NCBI RefSeq assembly: GCF_039904985.1
Contig: NZ_CP157005.1
Location: forward strand, 1,364,001-1,428,000
DNA length: 64,000 nucleotides
From: Methylomonas sp. AM2-LC
GTDB taxonomy: Bacteria; Pseudomonadota; Gammaproteobacteria; Methylococcales; Methylomonadaceae
Direction of reading: 5' to 3'
Position numbers and translations under genes: made by a program. Below, piece by piece: positions 1 through 8,944 of the stretch (its first letter is position 1; every line of letters begins with the position of its first letter). The notes beneath the pieces are model-generated. The model made no database searches, had not been told where the DNA came from, and was given only the letters and a program-made list of their open reading frames with translations.

Positions 1-432
1 GATAAATAGTACGTGAAAGTTTGAAATTTGATAGTGATCTATCATCATGACCAAATACCGTAGCCCTTAACTTCATGATGCTAACGGTTTTACCGTTAAT
101 CATGCCGAATGCAAGGCAAATCGTAATATTGATATATTACGGAAAGTTTTGCAGAGACCAAACAATGGCATTCCTTTCGCATGGATGCTGTTGACGTTTC
201 GCACAATCATCCAAGTTATCAACTTTATGAACAGGAATGATTTATCCAAAAAAGGGGTAACATAATTTCGCCAGATTTTGATGGTATTGAACTCGAATGA
301 TGCGCCGCCCGTTGGTTGGCACATCCTACAGCTCTACAACCCTGCGATATGTCGAAAATTGCCCGCGTAAGCTAGAGGGTCGTAGTGCTGAATTGGGGGT
401 AATCTATTATTATCAATTTCTTAAAGTGAAAA
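1..432. other. Left-edge region without a recognised gene
   Basis: I recognise no gene here. A minus-strand reading frame without stops runs from an ATG at 76 off the left edge (25 codons visible). It could be the start of a truncated gene, but no ribosome binding site precedes it. A small inverted repeat lies at 82-98 (7-bp arms, TTT loop), just upstream of that ATG. At 299-325 is an imperfect palindrome with arms GATGCGCC and GGCACATC, which looks like a dispersed intergenic repeat rather than coding sequence. Short open frames between 100 and 584 have no family resemblance I can support. Confidence 0.4.
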
Positions 433-1449
433 TTACGATATATGCAGTATTGATTTTTTTATCTTTCCATCAATGTTTTCAACAATTCTCCAGCTACTTT
501 CATCATTCATGGTTATCCACCGTCGCTCTTCTGTTCTATAGAACCAGTCTTTATCATTTTGATAGAACAATTGAACGCCATTAGTCTCATGAATATTGAG
601 AATTTCATTACCATGCGAAAGGATTTCACTATGATCTGTGATAGCCTTTTGCCCCATCTCGCTATATAGAATGTTGAGATTTAGAAGCATTGAATTAATT
701 TTTCTTGGAAGTGAGCCAACATTTAGCCCTATTTCTTTTGCTTCATCCATTAGAATTGGATATGAGTGAGATGGATATTTCGAGTTTAAGGTAGTAGCAA
801 TTTCTAGCGCTTTTTCCTTGTCTTTAATATGGTAAAAGAGGATTTCTTTGCAAAGCATTATTGAAAGCGATTCAGCTCTATCAACTGCGCCAACGACTAA
901 CGGGTGAATGTACTCAAAGATGCTCGCGTAAGGATTGGTTGAATTTTGACCAGCTTGAGATTGCCATCTCTTTACAACCCTATTCAACTCATCGAGACTA
1001 ACGCTGACTCTAGCGTTATCCCGGTCAACAGGGGATAGCGAGTGATTAAGTGAAGTATCGACAGCCGTAAGAAATGCTGTTGGTCCCATTAGGATTTGAT
1101 CAGCGCCAATAGCTATCATTGTTGCTGCTGAGGCGCACTCATGAGGCACTAGTGCAACCAATCGAGTGCAATACTGACGAAGAAGATTTACCATCCGAAG
1201 GGATGCTTGTCCGTTTCCACCATCAGACTTTATAAAAAAATATAATGTTTCATTATGCCCTAATTTTTCTAGAAGGGCGTTTAAAGCAATTACATCATTC
1301 GCACACACTGAGCCACGCGGATTGTTCCAATATGAAATTACAGGGCTTCCGAGCTCATTTGAAATATTTTTTATCAGGGTCTGCGTTTTTGCAAATAAAA
1401 CAGGTGGTTGTTTAATTTTCTTTTTGTTTTTTACCTGTTCACTTTCCAT
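433..1449 (-). CDS. SDH-type (ClpP-fold) serine proteinase
   Basis: This resembles the serine dehydrogenase proteinase family, ClpP/crotonase-fold proteins related to SppA. The visible support is a FIKSDGG strand-turn (about residues 76-82 of the longer form), followed by HECASAATMIAIGA, where the Ser after ECA is the expected nucleophile. A GADQILMGP segment, usual in this fold, follows. I see no signal peptide or membrane segment, so it should be cytoplasmic. Two starts are possible. The ATG at 1449 has GGAG six bases upstream; the ATG at 1461 has AAGGG only two bases away, so I chose 1449 (338 aa). The C-terminal 80 residues look poorly conserved. Its substrate is unknown. It is followed in the same direction by nothing recognisable. 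The family call is fairly secure; the cellular role is not. Confidence 0.72.
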   Translation of the reverse strand: MESEQVKNKKKIKQPPVLFAKTQTLIKNISNELGSPVISYWNNPRGSVCANDVIALNALLEKLGHNETLYFFIKSDGGNGQASLRMVNLLRQYCTRLVALVPHECASAATMIAIGADQILMGPTAFLTAVDTSLNHSLSPVDRDNARVSVSLDELNRVVKRWQSQAGQNSTNPYASIFEYIHPLVVGAVDRAESLSIMLCKEILFYHIKDKEKALEIATTLNSKYPSHSYPILMDEAKEIGLNVGSLPRKINSMLLNLNILYSEMGQKAITDHSEILSHGNEILNIHETNGVQLFYQNDKDWFYRTEERRWITMNDESSWRIVENIDGKIKKSILHIS

Positions 1450-1495
1450 CGCTTTCTCCATTACCCTTATTGCAATAATTAAATATTAGGATAAA

Positions 1496-3082
1496 TTAAT
1501 CCACATCAATTTGTTCTGCAGGCACATATAAATCCACATAGTGTTTGTACACTTTTTTATCAATAAATACTTCATACAAATCTGGATCTATATGGCCGTT
1601 TTCTTTCATGCTTTTTAAAATGGCCAATGCTTCAGAGAGTTTTTTACCTTTTTTATAAGGTCGATCCGCATCCATCAACGCCTCAAATACATCAGCAATG
1701 CCCATAATACGTGCTTGAACAGACATTTGTTCGCGCCTTAAACCTTTGGGATAACCCTTGCCGTCCATGCGTTCGTGATGGCCTCCTGCAAATTCAGGTA
1801 CATTTTTTAAGTGTGTTGGAAAGTTTATAGATTCCAACATATCGATGGTGGCATTAATATGATTATTGATGATTTTGCGCTCTTTATCCGTCAGTGTGCC
1901 GCGAAAAATGCATAAATTATTAACTTCGTCTTCTGATAGCAGTGGCAAGACTTGTTGATGCAATTTCCAGCTAACCTGACTCAGTTGATGAATGCGCTCT
2001 TGATCATTAGCCGACATGGATTCAGTGCCGAAGTTGCTATGTTTGATAAAGGCCAGATCCATTTCTATTTGACTGAGCATGTCATTAAATTGTTGCTCAA
2101 TATGGATATCCCAAAGCTGATTATTTTCCAATGCAAAAACTTTTTGTTTCAGCATGGCAATTTCCTTATCGCGTTTTAATACTTCAAAACGAGTTTCAAT
2201 CAGTTGTATGCGATCAAAAATAGTTTCCAGTTTAGTGGCTTTATCCATCACAAACTCTGGCGTGGTAATTTTTCCGCAATCATGCAGCCAGGCAGCAACT
2301 TCCAGTTCCTTGCGATCAGCAGGGCTTAAAGAAAAGTCTTTAAATAAGCCGTCATCAGTTTCATGGACAGCATCAGCCAACATCATGGTTAATATAGGTA
2401 CCCGTTTTGAGTGCGCACCCGTATAAGGTGATTTTTTGTCAATCGCAGTAGCAATCAATTTAACTAATGATTGAAATAAGTTTTCAAGATCAATAATTAG
2501 TTGCTGTTGGGTAAGAACTATGGCCGCTTGAGCAGCCATTGCCGTGGTGATTTTTTGTGAAACTGCGTTAAAGCCAATCACTGTTTTGGTAGTGGGATCT
2601 AAGGCATTTACCAGTTGTAAAACACCAATCACCTGACCTTTATGATTTTTTAAAGGAATAGTCAGTAATGATTTAGTGACGTAGCTATATTGCTTATCAA
2701 ACTGTTTAGGGCCAGAAAAATCAAAATCATCCGTTGTGCTGTACACATCAGGAATGTTGACTACGCAATGTTTATGAAATGAATAACACACAACATGGCT
2801 AAGATTGATGCTGCCATCTGCATGGTAAAGAGGCATTTTAGGCAAATTGACTGCGTTTTCGGAGCTGCCGCCTAGGTGGATCTTTAGGCTTTCGGAGTGA
2901 ATAATACGTGCAACGATATTGTTTTCTTCAATTCGATAAAGTGTGCCGCCGTCTGCCGCCGTAATAGACTTTGCACAAAGCAAAATTTTCTCTAGCAGTA
3001 TTTCTACATCATGTTCATCCGATAATGCAATGCCAATGTCAATCAGCATTTCAAGCTGGGCAAGAATATTCTGGTCAGTCAT
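1496..3082 (-). CDS. GAF/HD-GYP domain c-di-GMP phosphodiesterase
   Basis: This 528-aa cytoplasmic protein has an N-terminal GAF sensor domain (about residues 10-195) and a C-terminal HD-GYP domain, which hydrolyses cyclic di-GMP. The metal-binding HDCGK is at residues 267-271 and HHERMDGKGYP at 435-445, so the catalytic motifs are intact. The two motifs are about 165 residues apart, because a charged, helix-rich segment (about 285-395) is inserted between them; typical HD-GYP domains have a much shorter distance. The GAF domain presumably senses a small ligand, but its identity cannot be read from the sequence. The gene stands alone, with about 160 bp of spacer before rnfH. The window also has a PilZ flagellar brake (57344-58126), so a c-di-GMP circuit controlling motility is plausible. 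Confidence 0.85.
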   Translation of the reverse strand: MTDQNILAQLEMLIDIGIALSDEHDVEILLEKILLCAKSITAADGGTLYRIEENNIVARIIHSESLKIHLGGSSENAVNLPKMPLYHADGSINLSHVVCYSFHKHCVVNIPDVYSTTDDFDFSGPKQFDKQYSYVTKSLLTIPLKNHKGQVIGVLQLVNALDPTTKTVIGFNAVSQKITTAMAAQAAIVLTQQQLIIDLENLFQSLVKLIATAIDKKSPYTGAHSKRVPILTMMLADAVHETDDGLFKDFSLSPADRKELEVAAWLHDCGKITTPEFVMDKATKLETIFDRIQLIETRFEVLKRDKEIAMLKQKVFALENNQLWDIHIEQQFNDMLSQIEMDLAFIKHSNFGTESMSANDQERIHQLSQVSWKLHQQVLPLLSEDEVNNLCIFRGTLTDKERKIINNHINATIDMLESINFPTHLKNVPEFAGGHHERMDGKGYPKGLRREQMSVQARIMGIADVFEALMDADRPYKKGKKLSEALAILKSMKENGHIDPDLYEVFIDKKVYKHYVDLYVPAEQIDVD

Positions 3083-3242
3083 CAGTAAATGCGAAAGGTT
3101 TTCAGATTAATAAAAATATAGCGCTATCATACCTTGATATGGTCGGTAAATTATCGAATGTTTGCTGAAAATAGTGAATTGGCTCAATAAATCTTGCAAT
3201 AAGGTTGTTAGATATTTTCGGTATAAGCGCAAAGTTATTCGG

Positions 3243-3527
3243 CTAGGATTTGTGCATTCTTTCGCGTCTGGCTGCCATTGGATTTTGTATTAAAGGACGG
3301 TAGATCTCTATTCGATCTCCCGCGGATAGTATTTTTTGCAGAGTGCAAATTTGACTGAAAATTCCAATTTTATGCTGTTGCAGATTTATTTCTGGAAAAA
3401 GTTGTAATATGCCTGAAGTTTCAATCGCATCATTTGCTGTGCAATTTAAAGGTACTTGCACCGGTATAACAGTTTGTTTTTGTAGGGTTGCATACACTAC
3501 TTCAATTGCTATCGTTTCAGGTACCAT
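3243..3527 (-). CDS. rnfH: RnfH family ubiquitin-like-fold protein
   Basis: This is a small (94 aa) RnfH/UPF0125 protein with a predicted beta-grasp fold. Visible family features are the start VPETIAIEVVYA, the GIFSQ segment and the end GDRIEIYRPLIQNPMAARR. Homologues are often encoded with ratA or near the Rnf electron-transport complex, but the biochemical role is not established. I chose the ATG at 3527, because upstream residues in the open frame do not resemble the family. With that start it overlaps the end of ratA by 11 bases, implying translational coupling. No separate promoter is visible. Confidence 0.85.
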   Translation of the reverse strand: MVPETIAIEVVYATLQKQTVIPVQVPLNCTANDAIETSGILQLFPEINLQQHKIGIFSQICTLQKILSAGDRIEIYRPLIQNPMAARRERMHKS

Positions 3528-3954
3528 AAATTGTTTTAGCGCGTTGCGTAAAAGAGCTGACCATAGTGTTACAAATCTGATTAAATACCGGGCCAAACGC
3601 CAAGCTGGTCAGCTTGCCAGAAATTTCAAATTCCAGATCCAGTGAAATTTTGCTGGCATCTTCCCGTAAGGCTAAAAAGTTCCATACGCCTTCCAATGAA
3701 GAAAATGGCCCATCTAATAAACTCAAATAGATTTTTCCGCCACGTTCCAAACGGTTTCGAGTGGCAAACGATTTATGAAAACCTGCCTTAGCAATCTGAA
3801 TTTCACCTTCAACAATGTCATTTTCACGCCGTAAAATGCGACTACCACTACACCAAGGTAAAAACTGCGGATAGGATTCAATATCTGCAACCAGCTCATA
3901 CATTTGTAATGCAGAAAATTTAACTAATGCACTTTTTTGTACCACGGTAATCAT
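3517..3954 (-). CDS. ratA: RatA family START-domain protein (coenzyme Q binding / ribosome association)
   Basis: This 145-aa protein belongs to the START/Coq10-like family. Recognisable parts are VADIESYPQFLPWCSGSRIL near the N-terminus and the late FGPVFNQICNTMVSSF helix lining the hydrophobic pocket. Family members are proposed either to bind ubiquinone-like lipids or, for E. coli RatA, to interfere with 50S subunit joining; the sequence does not decide between these. The start is the ATG at 3954, which shares one base with the stop codon of the upstream symporter (TAATG). The ratA-rnfH order matches many gammaproteobacteria, but here both sit behind a transporter gene in an apparent operon. 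Confidence 0.88.
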   Translation of the reverse strand: MITVVQKSALVKFSALQMYELVADIESYPQFLPWCSGSRILRRENDIVEGEIQIAKAGFHKSFATRNRLERGGKIYLSLLDGPFSSLEGVWNFLALREDASKISLDLEFEISGKLTSLAFGPVFNQICNTMVSSFTQRAKTIYGT

Positions 3955-5312
3955 TAAAACACCCCTAGTACGTGCAGAAACACCAAAAACACGGCCGCAG
4001 GTGAAACATATTGAATTAAAAATTGCCAAATTTTGTAGTCTGACTCAGGCATTTCCAATTCTTGCGCACTGTCACGGGTTTTCATGATGCGGCCAGCAAA
4101 CCATGCAATTGCCAATCCGCCTAAAGGTAACATTAAGTTGGCTGTCAGGTAATCCAGTAATTCGAATAGATTCTTGTCGAACAGTTTATGACCCGACCAA
4201 ATATTAAACGAAAATACTACTGCAATTCCTAACAGCCAGCAGCCAGATCCAGCCCAAATACATGCTTTTTTTCGATCCCATTGGTGACTTTCTTCCAGCC
4301 AAGCGATGGTGGGTTCAATCAGGGAGATTGAAGAGGTTAACGCGGCTAAAAACAGTAGCACAAAGAAAAGTACACCAAATAACCAGCCGCCGCCCATTTT
4401 TCCAAAGGCGAGCGGTAAGGTTTGAAATATTAAGCCTGGACCACTCCCTACCTCCAGTTGATTGGCAAATACTAGCGGGAAAATGGCAATACCAGCCAAT
4501 AAAGCCACAATAGTATCGGCTCCCGCAATAACAAATGTGGTTTTGGCAATAGAAATATGCTTGGGCAAATAAGAGCCATAAACCATAATAGATCCCATGC
4601 CAAGGCTTAAGGTAAAAAAGGCATGACCCATAGCAGTCAGTACGGCATTGGCATTAATTTTACTGAAATCAGGACTAAATAGAAATTTAATGCCTTCATT
4701 ATAGGCGCCGGATGTCATGGCATAACCTACCAAAATCAGTAAAATAAAAAATAGGGCCGGCATTAACAATTGTACTGCTTTTTCCAGGCCGCCTTTTACA
4801 CCGCGCATTACTACTTGGAGCGTAATGAGCATAAATACGGTATGCCAGAATATTTGCTGGATTGGGCTTTGCATTAAATCATCAAATAAATTTTTAATGT
4901 CGCTAGCATCGCTACTAAAAAAACTACCGAAAAAGGCTTTGCTGATATAAGCCATTGACCAGCCTGCAATAACACTGTAATAAGCCAGAATCAAAAACCC
5001 TGCAATCATGCCGAGCCACCCCAGATAACGCCAGCGACTATCGGCACCTGCTTCTATTGCCAAACTTTGCATAGAGTTGACAGGACTTAGATGGCCGCGC
5101 CTGCCCAGCATGATTTCTGCAATCATTATGGGAATGCCAAGTGCCAGTACGCAGCCCAAATACACCAAAACAAAGGCTCCGCCACCGTTTTGTCCTGTGA
5201 TGTATGGAAACTTCCAGATATTACCCAAACCAACTGCTGAGCCTGTTGCTGCAAGGATAAATGCGAAACGGGAAGACCATTCGCTGTGGGTGGTTTTTGG
5301 GGTGTTGATCAT
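3954..5312 (-). CDS. Neurotransmitter:sodium symporter (NSS/SNF) family transporter
   Basis: This 452-aa inner-membrane protein has about 11-12 hydrophobic segments. The N-terminal signature GSAVGLGNIWKFPY, followed by GGGAFVLVYL, is the unwound TM1 region of LeuT-fold transporters, where Na+ and substrate bind. NSS proteins import amino acids or related amines with Na+; the specificity cannot be assigned here. The gene runs directly into ratA with a one-base overlap, suggesting cotranscription of transporter, ratA and rnfH. The upstream region (5313-5415) is shared with the divergent smpB gene and should hold both promoters. Confidence 0.9.
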   Translation of the reverse strand: MINTPKTTHSEWSSRFAFILAATGSAVGLGNIWKFPYITGQNGGGAFVLVYLGCVLALGIPIMIAEIMLGRRGHLSPVNSMQSLAIEAGADSRWRYLGWLGMIAGFLILAYYSVIAGWSMAYISKAFFGSFFSSDASDIKNLFDDLMQSPIQQIFWHTVFMLITLQVVMRGVKGGLEKAVQLLMPALFFILLILVGYAMTSGAYNEGIKFLFSPDFSKINANAVLTAMGHAFFTLSLGMGSIMVYGSYLPKHISIAKTTFVIAGADTIVALLAGIAIFPLVFANQLEVGSGPGLIFQTLPLAFGKMGGGWLFGVLFFVLLFLAALTSSISLIEPTIAWLEESHQWDRKKACIWAGSGCWLLGIAVVFSFNIWSGHKLFDKNLFELLDYLTANLMLPLGGLAIAWFAGRIMKTRDSAQELEMPESDYKIWQFLIQYVSPAAVFLVFLHVLGVF

Positions 5313-5415
5313 TTTAAAGTTGCCTGGTCTGTATTTAAGTCGTTATCTTGTCAAATATTTGGGTAAAATAACAAAATTCCTGTTTTTCGTCAGTCTAAAT
5401 TATTAATGCACAAAC

Positions 5416-5901
5416 ATGGCAGCTAAAAAATCCAAAAAGGACAGCAAGCAAACCGACAATACAATTGCCGTCAATCGACAGGCAACTCATGAATATTATA
5501 TCGAAGAACAGTTCGAAGCGGGGCTGGTGCTAGAGGGGTGGGAAGTAAAAAGCCTAAGAGATGGCAGGGTTCAGCTTAAAGAAAGTTATGTTGACATACG
5601 GCGAGGCGAAGCTTGGCTGTGTGGCGCGCATGTATCGCCTTTATTATCGGCATCAACGCATGTAAATCCAGAAGCGGTACGTAGAAAAAAATTATTATTA
5701 CATCGTCGCGAGCTCAATAAATTAATTGGTTCTGTGGAGCGAAAAGGTTATACCCTGATTCCTTTATCCATGTATTGGATCAAGGGACGTGCAAAACTAA
5801 AAATTGGTTTGGCCAAAGGTAAAAAATTACACGATAAACGAGCCTCTGCTAAAGATAAAGATTGGGAACGTGATAGGGCCCGTATTATGAAGCATGGATA
5901 A
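5416..5901 (+). CDS. smpB: SsrA-binding protein SmpB
   Basis: SmpB binds tmRNA and delivers it to stalled ribosomes in trans-translation. At 161 aa it has the normal length. Conserved parts are [31 protein letters not shown], and the basic tail [17 protein letters not shown], which becomes helical in the ribosomal A site. The gene is divergent from the symporter gene. Its stop shares one base with the following hydrolase start (TAATG). I looked for ssrA next to it and did not see it in the window. Confidence 0.97.
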   Translation: MAAKKSKKDSKQTDNTIAVNRQATHEYYIEEQFEAGLVLEGWEVKSLRDGRVQLKESYVDIRRGEAWLCGAHVSPLLSASTHVNPEAVRRKKLLLHRRELNKLIGSVERKGYTLIPLSMYWIKGRAKLKIGLAKGKKLHDKRASAKDKDWERDRARIMKHG

Positions 5902-6467
5902 TGATGATACATCCCAATTTACTTGATAGCCGAGATAGCTTATTGCTCATTATTGATGTTCAGCAGCGGTTAACTGCGGCGATGTCGGAATCTGATGCCT
6001 CGTTGATGGTGTCGCAACTGGGCAAAATATTACAAGCGGTAAAAATTCTGGAAATCCCCGTATTAGTGACGGAGCAGTATCCACAAGGTCTAGGAGCTAC
6101 TTTAACCGAGATCATGGATTATTTGCCTGACGATACAGGCGTTTTTGCTAAAACAGGGTTCTCATGCTGTGCGGCGGATGGATTTTTGGAGGCTTTGCAG
6201 GCTAGTGGTCGTAAGCAATTGATTTTATGTGGACTGGAAGCCCATGTTTGTGTGTTACAAACAGCTTTGGAATTGTTATCGCGTGGATTCCAGGTTTATG
6301 TGTTGGATGATGCTGTTTGTGCAAGACGTATTAAGCATAAGGTACTTGCTATGCAACGATTGCAACAGCAGGGGGTAACGCTGTCTTGCGTTGAATCAGT
6401 ATTGTTTGAATGGTTGAGAGATGCAAAACATATGCATTTTAAAACTATTTCCTCGTTAATTCGTTAA
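5901..6467 (+). CDS. Isochorismatase-family cysteine hydrolase
   Basis: This 188-aa cytoplasmic protein belongs to the isochorismatase-like superfamily (YcaC type). The expected catalytic triad is visible as Asp19 (LLIIDVQ), Lys84 (VFAKTGFSC) and Cys117 (GLEAHVC). The family hydrolyses amides, isochorismate and similar substrates; nothing nearby reveals the substrate. ATGATG at 5901 offers two adjacent starts; the first overlaps the smpB stop by one base, so the two genes are probably translationally coupled. Confidence 0.87.
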   Translation: MMIHPNLLDSRDSLLLIIDVQQRLTAAMSESDASLMVSQLGKILQAVKILEIPVLVTEQYPQGLGATLTEIMDYLPDDTGVFAKTGFSCCAADGFLEALQASGRKQLILCGLEAHVCVLQTALELLSRGFQVYVLDDAVCARRIKHKVLAMQRLQQQGVTLSCVESVLFEWLRDAKHMHFKTISSLIR

Positions 6468-6491
6468 ATTAGGATCTTTAGGAGAGTGTCC

Positions 6492-7502
6492 ATGTGGTAT
6501 CGGTTCGGATTATTATTCTTACTCTTAGCTGCTTGCACGTCTGAACCACAGTTTCAGAAAATTGAAGGGCTTACCCAAGGTACCACTTTCCATATTACCT
6601 ATTGGTCGGAAGTGCCTGTTAATACAAAGGCCATTGAAGCCGAAGTGGGAAAAGTTTTGGAAGATATCGATAAAAATTTGTCGAATTATCGCAAAGATTC
6701 AACTATTGAATTGTTTAATGCAAATACCTCGACCTCCCCACAAGATGTGGGCGATGAAATCGTCACTCTGGTGCGAGTGTCTCAGACGGTTTCGCAACTC
6801 AGTCAAGGTTGTTTTGATCTGACGGTTAAACCCATTTTTGAACTATGGGGATTCAACACTGATGAGTTGAAAATTCCTGCTCAGGATGTCATTCAGAAAA
6901 CGTTGGATCAGGTGGGTATGTCAAAGCTGGAGGTGGTGGATGATACCCACTTACAGAAAAAGCAAGCTAATGTAACGGTAGATGTTTCAGCGGTGGCCCA
7001 GGGTTATAGTGTGGGTAAAATTAGCGATGTCCTCGAGCAATTTTCAGTTGAGAATTATATGGTCGAGATCGGCGGGGAACTTAAAACGCATGGACATAAA
7101 CCGGGTGGGCAAGCTTGGGTAATTGCTGTAGAAAAACCTTTGCCAGGAGAACGCAGTATCCACAAAGTGATTTCTATGCCCAAAGACAAGTCTATGTCGG
7201 TAATGACTTCAGGTACTTATAGGCATTATTTTGATGCTAACGGTCAACGCTATAGTCATATTCTGGATGCCAGAACGGGAAAGCCAGTAACGCATAATTT
7301 GGTGGCGGTGACTGTGCTGCATGAAAACCCCACCATAGCAGATGCTTGGTCAACTGCATTATTGTGTCTGGGTTATCAAGATGGGTTAAATCTTGCTAAC
7401 AGTGAAAAAATTAATGCAATTTTTATTAGACAGCAGGATAGTGAGTTACTTGAAACGCAAAGTGATGCGCTAAGAGTGAACAATACGCTGACCATACAAT
7501 GA
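6492..7502 (+). CDS. apbE: FAD:protein FMN transferase (ApbE), lipoprotein
   Basis: ApbE attaches FMN covalently to Ser/Thr of target flavoproteins such as NqrB/C and RnfG/D. The protein (336 aa) starts with a lipoprotein signal ending LLLAAC, so it is anchored in the periplasm. Family motifs are QGTTFHITYW, NYRKDSTIELFN, DVSAVAQGYSVGKISDVL and the late GTYRHYFDANG / HILDARTGKPV. An in-frame GTG at 6486 lies on the Shine-Dalgarno sequence itself. AGGAG at 6479-6483 is well spaced for the ATG at 6492, which I take as the start. No obvious target flavoprotein lies in the window. Confidence 0.93.
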   Translation: MWYRFGLLFLLLAACTSEPQFQKIEGLTQGTTFHITYWSEVPVNTKAIEAEVGKVLEDIDKNLSNYRKDSTIELFNANTSTSPQDVGDEIVTLVRVSQTVSQLSQGCFDLTVKPIFELWGFNTDELKIPAQDVIQKTLDQVGMSKLEVVDDTHLQKKQANVTVDVSAVAQGYSVGKISDVLEQFSVENYMVEIGGELKTHGHKPGGQAWVIAVEKPLPGERSIHKVISMPKDKSMSVMTSGTYRHYFDANGQRYSHILDARTGKPVTHNLVAVTVLHENPTIADAWSTALLCLGYQDGLNLANSEKINAIFIRQQDSELLETQSDALRVNNTLTIQ

Positions 7503-7604
7503 GAGCCGCCTGGACCGCAAATCTTAGCGCTTTAAATAGAGAAAGCAATTGGGTGTGTTTTATTGCTGATTGGAGTCACAACGGCCTGTTTTTGGGAGAA
7601 CATT

Positions 7605-8231
7605 ATGTTTGATGTAACTGGTAATTGGGTAATCGCCGTGCATGGCACCGGTGGTGGAGTGGCTGACAGTCTCGATACACTGCTAACCAGCCTGGAAAAT
7701 TTGTTGAGCCTATCCGCGCCCGATATTTTTCCCACTTTATTTCCTGGTTTGGCCGCAATGGAAAATGTACATCCCTTGCTTGTGCATTTTCCAATTGCCT
7801 TGTTAAGTTTGTTCTTTTTATTGGATGTGTGTGCGTGGGTGTTAAATAAACCGGTTTGGCGTAAAACGGCCAGTTGGTTTTTATATTTGGGTACTTTCTT
7901 TGCAGGTTTTACCATGCTGGCGGGTTTGCAGGCAGCGTCTGAAGTTGCGCATGACGAGGAAGTACACGCTATTATGGAAAATCATGAGCATTTAGGAATT
8001 TCCATTTTTTGTTTGGCTGTTGGGTTGTCGGTATGGCGGATACTGCAAAAGTCTGTTTTAGAGGGATTGCCCAATCTGCTTTTTCAATTTTTTTCAGGTG
8101 TTTTATGTCTGTTATTGTTGTTTGCAGCCGATTTAGGTGGATTGATGGTCTATAAATATGGCGTGGCAGTTTCGGCAGCTCCTTTGAGCGAATCGTCCGA
8201 AAATACACATCATCATCACGAAGATGAGTAA
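7605..8231 (+). CDS. DUF2231 family membrane protein
   Basis: This 208-aa inner-membrane protein has about four hydrophobic helices. The motif HPLLVHFPIALLS is the DUF2231 signature; its histidines resemble haem ligands in cytochrome b561-like bundles, but haem binding is not shown. It ends in a His/Glu-rich tail (ENTHHHHEDE) that could bind metal. I use the ATG at 7605, which has GGGAGA upstream at a good distance; an earlier in-frame ATG/TTG region at 7563 lacks this. The gene lies between apbE and the trp cluster in the same direction, with about 80-100 bp either side. Confidence 0.75.
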   Translation: MFDVTGNWVIAVHGTGGGVADSLDTLLTSLENLLSLSAPDIFPTLFPGLAAMENVHPLLVHFPIALLSLFFLLDVCAWVLNKPVWRKTASWFLYLGTFFAGFTMLAGLQAASEVAHDEEVHAIMENHEHLGISIFCLAVGLSVWRILQKSVLEGLPNLLFQFFSGVLCLLLLFAADLGGLMVYKYGVAVSAAPLSESSENTHHHHEDE

Positions 8232-8311
8232 TCAATGCAGGCTTTTAAAATGCATAAAGGATTTCAGTTTAGCCTATGTTATCCTAGCCGACCATTTTTA
8301 TGAGACGAATT

Positions 8312-8944
8312 ATGCGAACCCGCGTTAAAATATGCGGTTTTACCAAAGTTGAAGATGCGCTGTGTGCTGCTAGCTTAGGTGTAGATGCTATTGGCGTGGT
8401 GTTTTATCCACCCAGTCCACGGCACGTTGAGATTGACCAAGCGGTTGAAATTGTCCGCGCATTGCCGGCTTTTGTGAGTGTAGTGGCTTTGTTTGTGAAT
8501 GCGGAACCCGCATTTATTACTGAAGTAATACGTAAAGTGCCGGTAGATTGTTTGCAATTTCACGGGGAGGAGTCTGCCCAGGCTTGTAGAGGATTTGCCA
8601 AACCTTATATTAAAGCGATACGCATGCAGGCAAATAGCAATGTGACAGCATTAGAGCAGCAATATTTTGATGCTGCAGGGTTGTTGCTGGACGCTTACCA
8701 TCCAGGCTTACAAGGTGGCAGTGGCAATAGTTTTGATTGGGATTTAATTCCAGCCAAACGAAGTTTGCCTATTATATTGGCGGGTGGATTGACAGCAGAA
8801 AATGCCGGGCAGGCAATCCAGGTAGTAAAACCCTATGCGCTGGATGTCAGTAGCAGTGTTGAAGCCGAAAAAGGCATTAAAGATGCAGAAAAAATGGCTG
8901 CGTTTATCAGAAAAACTAATCAAGCGATAGAAATATATGACTGA
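8312..8944 (+). CDS. trpF: Phosphoribosylanthranilate isomerase
   Basis: TrpF isomerises N-(5-phosphoribosyl)anthranilate in tryptophan synthesis. The protein is about 210 aa, a TIM barrel. Signatures are [14 protein letters not shown] with the catalytic Cys, LQFHGEE, and the phosphate-binding [13 protein letters not shown] followed by [10 protein letters not shown] place the start at the ATG at 8312, where homologues begin (MRTRVKICG); an in-frame ATG at 8300 is also possible. The 3' end overlaps trpB by 8 bases, opening a nine-gene run on this strand. Confidence 0.95.
   Translation: MRTRVKICGFTKVEDALCAASLGVDAIGVVFYPPSPRHVEIDQAVEIVRALPAFVSVVALFVNAEPAFITEVIRKVPVDCLQFHGEESAQACRGFAKPYIKAIRMQANSNVTALEQQYFDAAGLLLDAYHPGLQGGSGNSFDWDLIPAKRSLPIILAGGLTAENAGQAIQVVKPYALDVSSSVEAEKGIKDAEKMAAFIRKTNQAIEIYD

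Noticed and set aside
5313..6500. ssrA (tmRNA) gene near smpB
   Set aside because: I looked for the tRNA-like end and found none here.
7532..7915. 127-codon minus-strand frame opposite the DUF2231 gene
   Set aside because: The DUF2231 gene has a ribosome binding site and family motif; the opposing frame has neither.
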